Source: Bolinopsis microptera
Taxonomy: Eukaryota; Ctenophora; Tentaculata; Lobata; Bolinopsidae
Direction of reading: 5' to 3'
Length of the DNA: 60,000 nucleotides
Assembly: GCF_026151205.1 (NCBI RefSeq)
Contig: NC_087078.1
Span: forward strand, 11,358,175 to 11,418,174
Within the stretch, counting starts at the first letter, position 1. Each line of letters begins with the position of its first letter. Below are positions 1 through 13,800 of the stretch, one piece after another. Both the position numbers and the translations under genes were made by a program. The notes below the pieces were generated by a model that had not been told where the DNA came from, did not search any database, and saw nothing but the letters and a program-made list of their open reading frames with translations.

Positions 1-2054
1 TTTATTATTGGTTTGGAAAGATGTATTCTTTATTGGTATGTCATTTTGGGTTCCTCCATGCACTGATGATGATGTAATATGTTGAAATATTTTCCATGAT
101 GCTTTCCACGTTTAAACTTAGTACAGTATACAACTTTACTGATTATTATGATACTAATATTTCATGTTTTATTCCCGGACGGCTCTAGCTAAACTCAAAC
201 TAATTTCACAAAGTATTTTCCACAATTCTCGGCACCTTGACTTCATACCATTTAGTAATATGGCCTCCCTCACGAATTCATTCTCAGAAACCTTAAGTAA
301 CTACCTTCACCTTTCACCGTCCTAACACTACCTTAACATCAACCAATCACAATTGAGAAACACGACTCACATGACACTACTTTCACCTCCATAGCCGTCC
401 GTGGCTACAATTGTAAATATGTCTGACTTATCCGATTTGTAAGATACAAATGAACTTGATTTTAGTTCCCATATTCTAAAAAAACCTTTGCTGACTGTAT
501 CTTTTAAGAAATCGAACTAATATAACGCGTTTCACTTTGAATCAGACGTCTAAATAAGTACCTGACTAGTCCTCAAGATCCCGGTTAACACCAACCTCTA
601 CACATATAAAGATATAAATATATGAAGATCAAAGGTTGAAAAAGCCACATATTAAACGGCCGTATGTGATTTACAAGCATTCTTTGTACCAAATATTTAG
701 ATAATGTTTACTTAGATTACTTAGATAAACAGTAACTAAGAGTTGCTGCGTCCAATCAGGGGCTTTCCCACTGTGTAATATTCTTTTCCTTAGAATGTGA
801 CAACAAAATATTAGAAAAGGTATTTTCCTCTTCTAACCAAAACTTGAATCAATTCGATGAATAGGGTAGACTTGTTGGACATTTTGTTTCCTGTAATTAC
901 TTTAAAGCAGACGGGGCGGCGCCACCATATGAATTACATCACTTTTAACGTAGTTAGAGTTTCACTGGAAGTGAATAATGTTAAGCGTTCATGTTAATTT
1001 GGATATATTATAAGATCATTTTTCGTCTGTTTACCGAATATGGATTGCATATCAGCATATCAAAGAGCTTTTCCCTTTCTTTTTTTTCGAACCAACAAAG
1101 TGAAACATAGCGACCTCTGATGTGAAGTCATTAGTTAAAATGATTATTAGAACTTTAGAAATTACATATCTACTCGGTCTCTAAGAATTACTGATGCGGT
1201 TTTTCCGGACACAACTCGGGCGAAAGTTCATTAGATTTGGGATGGGAATAATTACTCTGAATTCGGGTAATGAAAGAGGTGATGAAATTACGATTCGTGT
1301 GTGACTTGAATTATCCAAGATTTCGTAAGGCTGAGCGTGGGTTTTTAACATTGTAGTGTTCAGTATGGAGCTCATCACTGAACACTATGTTGAATTACTC
1401 TGGCAACGATTTCTACCGTACGTGTTCTTTTGTTTCCGTACTATTGATACGGCCGGCATACTTGCACTCATACTGTTATGACTTGAGAGGCTTTTGTTAC
1501 CAGATTAATTGATATGCAGTATTTATTATTAGACAGACGCCATCTACTAATTACTATGCGATGATATGATTAACAATGTTTATTCTAATAGTTGTAAGAA
1601 TGTCGCCCCCTGAAATACCATGAAAGTATCATTTCTGCATATCGAATGAGTAGGCGTGTTTACCTACTATATACTTATATAGAAATATAGTTACAAAAGT
1701 TTCACGATAAATGGACTGCGCTAAGATAAATTTGTTGAACAAAGTTTTGTAAAAGCACTCACTGTAGCCGATTTGCGCGCGTCGCGGGCGCAAAACAATA
1801 TAATGTACACTCACAGATGTCTTAAAATAACAGCCATCACCTTGAACTCTCCAATTTCACATGATTTTATCACATCCTCCTAACATAATTTATTCTAAAT
1901 ACACACCCCTAATAATCAATGCAGGTCGAGCCAAAAATATACGTAAACTTAAGTTCGCTCATCGTATTAGTTAAAAATTAAACCAATATTGCGGTTTTTA
2001 TTGGTTTTTGCACTGTGAGTTGTGACCCTGCTTTAATCTTACTTTCGGTTTTAG
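1..2054. other. Non-coding stretch before the first recognised SLC25 exon
   Basis: AT-rich DNA in which I recognise no exon, RNA gene or repeat. The SLC25 gene that follows lacks its first membrane helix and the first half of its first signature motif, so this stretch is probably mostly intron. The missing 5' exon lies either here unrecognised or to the left of the window. Open reading frames in this stretch are short and have no family-like sequence. Confidence 0.5.
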
Positions 2055-4299
2055 GTCAGACTTCAGACATCCCAGAGATACAATGGGTTCACTCACTGTA
2101 TTACAAAGATTATCACGGAGGAAGGGGTGAGTTTTCAATATCTTATCAATTATTTCCGGGTTTTTAAAATATCACTTCTGATCAACATCCACAAGTTTAT
2201 TTCACAAGTCCTATAGCTAAAAAATACCACCATTTACTCATTAATCATTGTACGACTTATATTGTACGACAATTTCTCCTTCAGGTTCGGACATTGTACA
2301 AGGGTATGTTGGCTCCGATGGCCAGTGTCAGTGCAATGAACGCTGTTTTCTTTGGGTGTTACACTGGGGTACTATCATATGTTGACACGGACATGGAGAC
2401 TCCTAAAATATCGTAAGTTTCAGTTTCATTGAAATCCAGGATTATAATTGACTTTGGGCCGTTTCGGTTAGTCAGATTAGCTTTAAATCGTACGAGAAAA
2501 TCCGTGGATTGAGTATAGTAACTTAAAAGCATTTCAATTAGAGGAACTGCTTTATGGTTAACTTGACAGTTCACATACCTTACACCTTGTTAATGTTAAT
2601 TATTTGATTCCCCAGGAGTACCTACATAGCAGGATCAGTGTCTGGTCTCCTCGCGGGCTTTATCAGCGGTCCTACAGAGCTCATAAAGTGCAGACTACAA
2701 GTTGCCGGAACAAAATCAAGTAAGTTCCGTGCAAGGTACTTATCGATCTTCTGTAGCGTACTTTTTATATGCATAATAATAATTTGATAATATATGATGG
2801 TATGGTTCAATTAAAATATATTTCCAACAAGGAATGACGATACTTTTTTCTTGTATATCTTCCTAACAGCGTTACTCAATTAACTGGTGAATTCTTTACA
2901 GAAAAGAAACTAGGCAACGTGGAGGTGATTAGACATATATTAAAAACGGAGGGAATCAATGGAATGAGGAGGGGTTTGGGTATAACTGTGAGCAGAGAAC
3001 TTGTATCATCTGGTTTCTACTTTGCAACGTCAGTACAAGCTTTGTATAGTTGATCAACTTCAAGGAGGATTTTCTTCCTACAAGGGAATTTTTAGCATTT
3101 CTAATGGGAGGTCCTTGTACTCAAAGTACTATTAATTAAAGCATTGCTCACTATTTTTGAAGTTAAGTTATGAACATGAACTTATTCTACTCATGTTTCA
3201 GGTACGAATGGATGATACAGTGGTTTAGAGGCCCTAACAAAAGAATAGACGAGCTGACTTCTATGCACATGGTTCTAGCCGGGGGAATAAGTGGAATGTT
3301 GTCCTGGGGTATCAACTATCCGGTACGTAACACTAAAAATACACAAAATAGATGATTTTTTTCCCTACTCTTGCCGAAGGCAAAAAGATCGTAGGGAATA
3401 AGTAATCGGGTTTGGATATATGAGGTGGCCCGATGGACCTGCGATGATGACAAAAGTCTACTCCTTCGCAATATAGACCACTCCCCTATAATTATGTGTA
3501 TAGGAAGCGTCTGTTATGCTGTGCGCGACGCTAGCCATGAGTTAATTAATTACAGTGAAATTCCTCCTTCGCAAAGTTATTTTCCGCGGTTTTCTGGATT
3601 CATTTATTGTTGATGCGCAGCGCTGCGTTGGTCAAATAAATCGTCAATTTTTGCCATGCACGAATCCCACTCATTTATACTTTTATAAAAAACATAGTAT
3701 GTAAATTGTAAATATGGTGCACTTTTTCCAGTCATACTTTTCACTCTAAAGAATCAATGAGTTAATGGTACAAGTACATCGTAGGGAAAATTGATCGTGC
3801 GTGGTTTAACCGCGGCGAAATTCTTGTTAAAAATGGCAATTTGGTATTATCATCAATGGAAAATATGATTTGCCCTTGACCAGCAACTTGATGACTCTTG
3901 ATCTTAACACACTACATTTCAGATAGACGTAGTTAAGAGTAGGATACAGATTGATGGAATGAACGGGCCCAGAGAGTATACCAGCTCTTACGCTTGTTTC
4001 AAGTGCATGAAAGCCAAGACTGGATGGGCTGGTATGTGACTTTTCAGTCCTGAATAAAAGCCAGGATCTCACAACATTTACTACTGTTCCAGCTTGTTTT
4101 GACTTTCGCTGTAAAGAAATATTGTAGCCTCCCAAAAACTAATCTACTAATTTACCTTAACATTTAATCAGGACTGTACAGAGGAGTATCAGCTACCTTG
4201 ATGAGAGCTTTCCCAACCAATGCGGCTATGTTACCCGCCTACAGTATTTCCCTACAATTCCTCATGAAACTGAAGGGCGAGCGAGAGCTGTTGTACTGA
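2055..4299 (+). CDS. Mitochondrial SLC25-family carrier, 5' end missing
   Basis: Inner-membrane solute carrier, three-repeat SLC25 fold. Seven exons join in phase: 2055-2126, 2285-2412, 2616-2719, 2902-3028, 3202-3322, 3923-4031, 4172-4299 (TGA). They give about 261 residues against roughly 300 for the family, so about 35-40 N-terminal residues are missing. The first exon opens with VRLQT, the end of repeat 1's PxD..K.R.Q signature. Repeat 2 has GPTELIKCRLQV and repeat 3 has YPIDVVKSRIQID, and each is followed by an EG/GW..LYRG-type loop. The third signature and the RAFPTNAAM segment resemble the SLC25A29/A45/A47/A48 group (basic amino acid or acylcarnitine-type carriers), while PTELIKCRLQ recalls the ornithine carriers. 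The substrate is therefore not assigned. The gene converges on the minus-strand coiled-coil gene ending at 5269. Confidence 0.9.
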
Positions 4300-4324
4300 C
4301 AAAGTGATTTAGTGAGTGGTGTGA

Positions 4325-4417
4325 TGACGTCACAGTGGTATGGTGACGTCATAGTAGTATGATGACGTCACAGTGGTATGATGACGTAATACCAAACAAT
4401 GTGACGTGATGACGTAA
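4325..4417 (+). repeat. 19-bp minisatellite of CRE-like TGACGTCA sites
   Basis: Starting 25 bases after the SLC25 stop codon, TGACGTCA or TGACGTAA recurs at 4325, 4344, 4363 and 4382, exactly 19 bp apart. Further variants follow at 4402 (TGACGTGA) and 4410 (TGACGTAA). The unit is about TGACGTCACAGTGGTATGA. TGACGTCA is the consensus for CREB/ATF bZIP factors. Whether it acts as an enhancer in the 3' flank or is a chance minisatellite cannot be told from sequence. Confidence 0.8.
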
Positions 4418-4571
4418 GGCGGTTTCAGTCTTGTCAGATATTACTCCGGTATGGGACTTAAAGAAGGGATGTATTTTGTAGAAAGCCTAGGAAATGGTAT
4501 GTGAACGATAATGGAAGCTCGTTATTTTGTGCTTGTCTAACTGTATGGAAAATAGGATCTAGGTCCTATCT

Positions 4572-4600
4572 AGATAGTATCTATATTCTAGATACTATCT
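4572..4600. repeat. Short perfect hairpin in the SLC25 3' flank
   Basis: Eleven-base arms AGATAGTATCT and AGATACTATCT are separated by a 7-base loop, inside a wider run of TAGATA/CTATCT-type words. This could form a stem-loop in the 3' UTR; no function can be assigned. Confidence 0.6.
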
Positions 4601-5268
4601 GGATACTGTCTAGTAGGTAGGTTATGCGTGTATTTGTGACAGAGATATTATTTTACCATTTACCTGATAATCGTTCAATAGAAACAAAACGGTAGCCATC
4701 GTAATTTGTCGGATGATTTTTAAAGAGTATTTTTTTGTATGTTATTCTCAGAACAGATAATTTTGACCAGAGGCGATTTAAACAAATTTAATTTTTGAAG
4801 GGTTGGAACTATTTTCAGCGGTTTAATTTATATATGTGAGTGTATCGCCATGTTGAAGATCTTTTCCATGCGTTTAAGATCATTTTTATTTTTTAACTTT
4901 AAAAAGATTATATATCACTGTGTACCCCTTGAATCGAAATTGACTGCAAAACCCGCTTTGAATATAAATGACATTTCGTTATGCGTCTGAGCAAGTCATC
5001 ATTGGTGTCCTTACATGAGAAACAAGAAAATTAATCAAATAACAACTGGAAATAAATAAATGAATAAAATATATACAAAATCAGGTATTATCAAGTCTTG
5101 AGTGGACACTGTAATTCAATAGTCCCTCCAGATCTCTCGATAACAACAGCTCTACTGTGGGAACTAGAAAAGCGAGCACAGCTGCACTTTCGAAACCATT
5201 CCAAATCACCATGGCAACACATCCCCTCCTCACCACCATCATGATAACAAACTGTAGTACCGTAAGGT

Positions 5269-8200
5269 TCACATGTACTTTGCAGGGTCTAAAACACAGT
5301 TAGATGATCCTATCCCGCTATCAACCGACGAGTAGTTCTCAACTACAGGTGGAAGAGTAAAACTAGCGGAGCTGGGTTTTGAGCTAGCTACGTCCAGAGT
5401 TTTAGGGTTTATTGACGGTATTATTTTGTGTGGGTTGAGTTTAGCCATGGGTAGGGAGACGTCTTGGTGTGGACGTAGGGCGTTGCAGTCCAAGACTAGA
5501 GCGTAGGACATCGGCTGAAAATAAGTCAATGATTAATCATATTAGGATGCTATGAAACGATTCTTGTCTGGTGGCAATTGGATATTATCATCAATTATAA
5601 TTAATGTATTGGTGTTGCACTTGCAATAAACAAACTACCTCAGCCTTAGATTCTACTGGTATCCCATCAAGGGCAGGGTTCCTCCACAGCTTGTGTCCAC
5701 CAGACGTGTTAGTGGCAAAAGTCTTCGTAGTCAATACTGCGTCCATAGAACTTGGAAACTGCATCTGTAATTTATAATATTAATAATTTAATTTTGTCTT
5801 TGCCTTATGATGAGTTATACTTTGTTCACTTTTAGTTTTACACATTTGCTCACATCACTCACAGTCAGCCGCTCTGACATGGTTAACCACCTTCCTTGTG
5901 TTGTTGGTTAATCATGTGAGCGGGATATAGATACCTCATTTTATTCCATTTCAAATTTAAAATATCAATAAAATATTATTACATAATAATAATATTATAA
6001 AAATATTATTAAAAAAATTAATAAATTTAAAAATATAAATAATATAATGTAATTGTAAAGTACACTTATCAACAAACCGTTTAACAAAACATTTACTACT
6101 TCGTCAGTTCATTTATTGTATAAATTATAAATTTCGGTCTTCCAACTTTTCAAGATTTGAACAATATATTGAACAAAAATTAGTAAACCGATGCTATTCA
6201 CTAACCAATATTTATATGGGTAGGTAAATATATAAATCAAACCGAGGAAATGTAAACAACATAAACAGTAACCTTAACTAAGGAGCGCCGAGAAGTGATA
6301 TTAGTACTATTCTGAATCTTTTTCCTTTTAATGTTGTCCAATCTTGGTTCGGCCTCACCGAGGAACCTATTCTCCTCTTCAGCCTGCACTATCGGATAAG
6401 GGAACCGGAGGGTCATACTCAGATCACAGTCCCGTATTTGCTGGAAGACTCGTACCTAGAGCGGGATTAGATTACATATGTTTTAGAATTAACGTTATTT
6501 AAATCTAAAATATATTCGGAATTTTAGGTTAAACAGTTTGTTCTAAGATACTGTTTAACTTCAAATTCTAAACATATTGTAGATTTAAATAATGTTAATG
6601 CGTATGGAATTTCTCAGGAAAACATGACGTCGAGCGCTTGTAAGTTTAAACATGCCATACCACAAACGATTTATTTGAATTAAAGCATAAATAAACCACA
6701 ACATGATTGAGGATTGTGTGGTTAATAAAATTTAGAATTTCTTAAGAAATTTAGGATTATAAATGTTGGAATAAATTAAAAAATGTGATTTCTTACATAA
6801 ACAAACAGCCCAGCCCAAACATTATACATTACCTGTTCAGCCAAGATGTAAGTGTTGAGTTTGACTAGTTTGTGAACCTTCTCAATGTACCGGTGAGTCC
6901 GTCTGGCGTGGAACTCCGGGAGTCTATCCATCACCACATTTACCACCTCTTGCTCCACATTTTTATCTAGCGGAAAACATTTTTATTAGTGGTGTTAATA
7001 TCTGACAAGCCGCATGTAATCTCTGGCAAAAGAGGAAATTAATTTTTTCAGCATAATCTAAGCTGCAACCTGGCCTGCCAAGAAATTTATCCTGCCATTC
7101 TATCAATCAATGAAATTAGCATCATAATCATAATTTCACATTCGAACAGTTATTGTTTTCAAACATTCTTTAATTATAAAAATTATATGACTATAATAAG
7201 TCATTCGGTTGTATCTAATTTTATAGAACGCCAAAACACAAACCTTCGTTCTCATGAAGAAGACTCTCAGTAGCAATAAGGTGGTTAACTCTACACATCC
7301 TTTTAGTCAGCAGCTTGAAGCGAGCTTCCTTCAGAGCGAGGTTCCTCCTGGCGGATTCAGTAATTGTAGGAAATTCTATTGTCGAAGATTTGACAAATTT
7401 CCCTCTCCTCCCCGATCCTCTCGACATGGTCTAAGCTAAACTGTTTCTTACACCTCAAAACTCAAATCAATCTCTACAAGTACAACAAGTCGTTGAATAG
7501 GCCAGACCGAAACTACAAGACCGTGAAAACAACATTATTTAGTGCACTGAATATGTCACGTAGAGGGCTGAAGTGCAATTCTATATCACACAGTAAAACT
7601 AACGCGACAAATGCTCGAATAATGTGATCCTGTATGCTCAGTACTTAGTAACCATCTCACTGTATAGACTTATAGAGGACACTGTGATTTGATTAGCCGA
7701 ACATCTTATGTTCCATGGACACTGTGCTCAGCTTTGAAGTTGTCCAAATGCTATCATGGTTCGGGACAGTTCAGTTCAAACAATATGCAATTCAATCATT
7801 CTCATCTCAATTGCAAAATTGACGGTATAATATGTTCGAGTTAAACCAATGAGAATGAGAATATAGATCCTCGAATATACATATAATCTATCTCATACGT
7901 GAAATGAAGGCGAAATTAAATTGTAGAACCATGTGATTGTGAAGAAAGCTAAATATGTTTTTGATTCTCAAGCAATGTAAAGCCACGTTCTCTTTCTCCC
8001 CCCTCTCTCTCCTCCTCTCCCCCACAAACCTGATAAGATCGAGAGCGTTGCTGTAGACCCTGATACCAATCTGCTTGCTCTCGTAAGCAGTCCGCAGAAC
8101 GGATACGTTCCAGACCTGGTCCATTGTCATGATGGTTAGTTGCATTTCCTGTCTCTGTCGGGATTGGTGGGGACCCGAGTAGAGTTCTATTGTGTTCGCT

Positions 8201-9027
8201 ACCTGCAGTACTGGGGTATGAGTTATTGAATATTGAAGGACTTACAAGTTGGCCCACGAACGTACGCGGGCACTTCATGGATGAAAGGCGACTATGTTGT
8301 CAAAACTTTAAGCTAAGCGATTCCAAATGATAAATAATTCATTAATCACTAAATCCAGTATCTTGGAAGATTAAACTAGATGCATAGTAATAGTATGTGC
8401 GGTATGTGCGGCATGTTAGAAGGTTACATACCGCCCCGACTCCAGCATTCCTCCTCTTCCTGCGATCATTAGCGGGATCTCCCTGTAGGATGGTCTTGTA
8501 CATGTCATCTATCTTAGCAACACACGAGTCGAAATGAAGGAACTTGTGGTCTTCTCCTGAGAAGAAATGGAATTAGCTGGTTTGAGTTAGAATTATAATT
8601 ATATGATGGAAATCTCAGAGTCATAGGAACATGTAATTTATCACTATTATATAAATTCTACAGTTTACAGATATGACTGTTTACACTAGACTAATTTTCA
8701 AATAACGATAGGAGTAAAATAAAATGTTACCAGAAGACAAATAAGTATTTTGAACTGTAAAGTGTAACTGAGGAAATCAGGAAACGAAATATAAATGGAA
8801 ACACTCAACACTGTAACATGTAAGGGTATTGGAAATTCAAAATAACGGTTTGAAGGAATTTAAAGGTTTTAATCAGAGTTTCAGACAAAGTTGTTTGAAG
8901 GAGAAAGTATGTGAAATTAGGGAACTTAGTACTTACCGTGATTAATTGTCGAAGGCTTGACAGTTTCAAAGTCCTCAATATACTTTTTGAGTTCTTCCGC
9001 TTTCCTTTCTGTCCACTCACTTTCACT
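5269..9027 (-). CDS. Coiled-coil/helical protein, C-terminal block
   Basis: Minus-strand exons, read right to left: 9027-8937, 8556-8432, 8148-8030, about 7427-7244, 6966-6833, 6455-6273, 5764-5639, 5514-5269 (TGA). Most phases agree. The exception is the junction into the 7427 exon, where the acceptor is unclear and an in-frame ATG at 7427 could instead be a gene start (MSRGSGRRGKF). The product is helix-rich and charged: ERKAEELKKYIEDFE, then QVWNVSVLRTAYESKQIGI, then PEFHARRTHRYIEKVHKLVKL. The last two exons are Ser/Pro-rich and look disordered. I do not recognise the family. The first exon has no start codon, so this block is a continuation of something upstream. It fits in phase with the donor at 10822 of the next block, suggesting one gene reaching 27614. 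Confidence 0.7.
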
Positions 9028-10823
9028 CTGCAATTGTGAAATTGGAGTTAAGTATCCATCTATATTTTATATCTAGTGACTATAAGTCACCTTAAGCTGT
9101 TCGTTGACCGTTATCAGTTGTGCAACTATAATTAGCAAAATATTTGTCTCACGTTGCGGCCCAGGAGGGACACACTGCACACGCTGCGAAAGTTTCAGAC
9201 CAGGCAGAATCTGGCAAAAACATCCAAAGTCGATAACCAATTTTTCTTTATAAGCACCTTTTTACGGACGTAATTACACCGATTTAACTTTTTTCTCCTC
9301 TTAGTGACAATTGGGGGAATTTTTCGTTTATTATTCAAAGTCGCTTGACCAGAGATTGAAATGAAATGGACGCAATTGTCAAAGAGAAAACGATTGCAAT
9401 TCATGATTGGAAATGACAATTATCAGACGACTGTAGTCGTCTTATACTTTTATTCTTTTATACTATGAACAGGTTACGATCGATAAGTTATCACAGTTTA
9501 TTGGAAAGCACTTCGATTAAACTTGCGCACCCACGGCACGATTGTTGATGTGATGAAATTGGCAAGGTGGCCGTGGTAGTTTGTTGAACGAAAAAGTTCT
9601 CAAGTTCTGCTTGGCGTTGATAAAATGAATCCTTGCTTGAAAATACGATGTTTGGTATCAAATTACACCAGTTTAAATTGTTTGACATGCATAATTTCTT
9701 AATTGATACCAACTTAACGATGCATAATTGATACCAATTTAACAATTTGATATGGTTGAAAAAGTTTCTCAGGCTGAAAAGGACTCAGCCGTCAACATAG
9801 AGGTTCTAATTTATCTCATTAGGGACTGCTAGTTAACGAAAGAGTTTCCTGGACTTGAACTTAATTGGTGCAATTAAGGTAGTTACATCGTACACAGAGG
9901 TAATGAGGTGGTTTCAGTAATCGTGGTGACACTGCGGGTCATGTTTGCTTATTTTGGGTACCAGTATGTCTTGATACTTTTGCTTGTTATTTTCGGTTTT
10001 TCGTAACTACACCACCGGTACCCGGCCTTGAAAGCTGGTCTTGAGTATCTTCTAAAGTACAATTGTTTCGGGTCGTGATTATTTGAGAACTAATCGGTTA
10101 CATATAAGTTTACTCGATTAATTTGTTCTGGCAGTGCCCAGCTTTCCCTTACGATTACAGCCACACTTTGTTTCGCCGTCCCTCGCCCCTGAGGTCTTGT
10201 TCCATTAATCACAATTATTTGCCGTATCAGACTAACAATCGTCCGTGAATGACTGATCCGTTTTTGACTTTTGTTAGTAGCAGTTTTTCTCAAAGTTTGT
10301 GTCTGACATTTCTATCCATCTCCAATTGCCTTTCATCAGCCAGATGTTATCAATATTTATTCTTTTAAGTCTAGCCATCTCTTGTTGCTGGTGCACCCAC
10401 TGCATCACAAGTCCTCACTTTCTTCACAATATGGCTTACCTATCTCTTAATAATAGCTTATCTCTTATAACTTTGCGCTTCCTTATCTCAGGTCCCTCCT
10501 GCATGTCTGCAACGTCTTATCTCCACATCGCCTCTTGTTTCCATTATCATGTGACACGCACCACAGCAGCTACAATACTCATGTTGAAGTCACGTGATAT
10601 CACTACCACACCTGTCTCTCTGGGTGTATGCAGGAAGGAGAGTATCTACCTCGCTTTGTCCCATCTTAATTATCGCTAATATACTGCCTCCCCTGTTACA
10701 TGCTTCATTTCTCTGCTTTTGTCTGGACAGGCTCTTCCGCGCTCAGTGGTTGAATTTGTGGATAAATTGGTCTGTTCAACAGTTTTACAGGTTAAGATGT
10801 TGATAGTTGATATTTGACTTACT

Positions 10824-13800
10824 TTAGGCAAATGGTTGTTGGAGCCCTTGTGTATTTGCCCTTTGTCGCTGGTGAGGTCGACCTGATATTGCCTCAGGCT
10901 CATTCGCGTTGTTAACCGCGCCTGTCTGCTGTTGCAGGTAACTCTGCTGTTGTTGTTGCGTAGTGTCTATCTTCAGCTGCAGGTTCAGCTGATAATGAAG
11001 TCAGGGTGAAGTGTACGATCTAAAATAGAACTAACAAGCTAACTTCCTGATAAAGCTAGTAGAATACAGACGATCAAAATATTAGAGCTCATGCTTTCAT
11101 ACAGATTCGTCTCATTTCCTATTCTCATACAATTCAGAACGACACATGTTTCAAGAAGAATCATCACGCGATATTATCATGTAAATGTAATACGAGTGAT
11201 CATTACCTCAGGCATCTCCTCATCTTCTTCTTCATAATTTTCTGAAGAGGATTCCTCCTCTGAAATCGCTGTTTCCAACACTGCAGGAATGCCAGTTATT
11301 GAAATTGTCCATTATATCCTTATCTGTTTATCATTTCAATTGAGATTTGTCGTCTTTGTTTTTTAAGGAAATTTGCCAGTTGTTTTATCACTTTTTTTTC
11401 TGGATAAACAATATTCCAATGTATATTTGCAATATCCAACCTGACATTGACAAAGAAGATTTCTCGTCCACAGTTTCCATGGCATCAACCTCGATCGTTT
11501 TGGTCATTCGATCTTTGGGTCGGTGGGGTCGGGACATTCTTCTCAGGCGTTTGTTTGCCATAGCCTCCGGTTGCTTTATTTGCAGGATTTCGTCCAGACC
11601 ATCTTTTATTTCCGTGGTCGATTTAGTCCACATATCGCTGAGTCGTTGTTCAATCCTGGTAGCATTCACCAGTATAAACACAAATAGTTTACATGTCATA
11701 ATATTGAGAAGTAACTAAATTTCCTTGTGTTTAACAATAGTGAAAGTTAACTATAACGCACCTGTCAACATGAGCCTCCTCAGCCCGCTCCAAGTCCTCC
11801 TCCCTCTTCAGGAGCTCTCTATACCTCTCATTGGTGAAGTGTTCTCTGTACTTCAGTCTCTCCGTGTCCCGTTTCAGCTGCAGCATCCTGGACTCCAAAG
11901 TCTCCACTGCCTTGCTGTTCTTCTCCAGCTTCTTATTCTTTACTACCAGCTTTTTCTCTGTTTTCTAGAGAAAATGGTTTTAGATTGCTGATTAGTGATT
12001 GTTAATACCTACTACTACGACTGTTTCTAATACACGCTCTAAAACCCTTAACAAAAAGATATTATGTTGTAATTGGTATAAAAAATAAAATATGCGATAA
12101 AAGTAAGCAAAATGGCACCTTCTGATTCTCGACAGTTTCCTTTATTTTCAAATGCATCTCCTTGAGTCCAATACACAAATTGTAGTCGAGACTGTTTATA
12201 ACCTCAACAGCTGTGTGCTTCAACGAGACCTGAAACACGATATTCGTCATTCAATACGCTCACAATTCTGGACAATACCATTACCTATTCGAGCCTTTCA
12301 TCTAGAAGTTACACAAAATCTTCATATAAAACCAAGCATATTACACATGTGATCGAGGAACTTATATAGGGTTCATCACGCAGATACTCAGCTATAAGTC
12401 CTTATTATTCTATTCTGATGTAAACAGATGATTATACTTCATTGTTCGATCTCTATCACGTGACAAAGTCTTAACGATCACCAAGCACCCGGCCACCAGT
12501 GTAGATAATGTAAACCCGTAATAGGGGCATGAGGGTGTAAAAAATGTAAAAATAGAACAAGGTTGCATGACAAAGTTGCTCCATGTGTGAAAACAGAGGT
12601 GGACCGATTTATTTTGTCATCCGATTATTTTGAAAGTTGGTCTTAGGCCCAATATCCTAGTCTTCTAATACATAATTTAGCACTTATCAATAAACATAGA
12701 AGCGGAGTTATTTACCGATGTTTTATCGCTCTTGTCACCCTTTATCTCTGCTATAGTTGGATTAATGAGTCCCTCTAGTTCTATTCCGCCTTTGTGGAAT
12801 AGCTCAACTATCTTGTTGCGGTGTCTCAGTATCGCTAGCAACATCGCTAAAACATTCAAATTAATAGTAGAGTTCTGTAGCTTTTAGTTTGTATATACAA
12901 TTATCTTATTAGTATATATATATATAAGTATATACAATTATCAAATTTCTACATTTATTCCTAGTAGATAGTGGGATAGTGGTATAAACTAGAATCTAGA
13001 ATTTTCTATGAATGTTTGCACGGTAACTCACCTCTCATATCCATTTTGAGCCTTTTCAAAACTCTCTTGTTTTCATGTTTCAACTTTGTCGTGGTCGCGT
13101 CGGTCCTCACTCTTTCTCGATGAATATAGTCCGACATCCTCTCTGAGGGAACAAGCTTGTGACTTAAAATGTCTCGAAACTAAAATTCTCGTTGTTAAAT
13201 GTTACGAAAATAAATGCTATTTCAAAGGAATGAATTATCACAAATATAATGCGAGAAAACATTGTTCATAATTTATCATTATCTATCATTATTATTACGC
13301 TTACACAGCGAACTTACTCGTATCGTTCTGTCGTTCCTCCTTCAACCGGTTAACTATCATCTGAGTGTAACCTGGAGTATCCAGCACCCTCCTCTTCTCT
13401 GCTACATAGCTGTTACCGTCACTGTGGTCCGGCTGGGCTGCAGATATAGCATTTAAAGGTTTATCATTCGTTATTATTATCAAGTTAAATTTAGGAAGTT
13501 TGAAAGCCGTGCTGTGTTTATGGGTGTCCCACGTGAAGTTTCATGAATCATTGTTTCAGATTAAATAGTTTGTTTCTCATGAACGTATCTAATTAAATTT
13601 AGATAATTATTATATCAAAGATTGAAATTACTAACATTTCCTTTCTTTCCCTAATTTGACGTTTTGTAAGAAGTTCATGTTTCCTGCAAGTAGGTCTGTC
13701 TCGAAAGGATTTGTCAGTCCTAAGGTGAGTCGTTAAATTAATGTACAATGGAGTGTTATAAGATTATTTTATAGCTTGTCTGTCCACCAACATTAAATTA

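Noticed and set aside
3425-3613. Plus-strand 62-residue frame between SLC25 exons
   Set aside because: Falls in the intron between exons 3202-3322 and 3923-4031; no carrier similarity and not needed for phase continuity.
10299-10679. Plus-strand 126-residue hydrophobic frame
   Set aside because: No family resemblance, low-complexity Ser/Leu/Ile composition, and no splice or context support.
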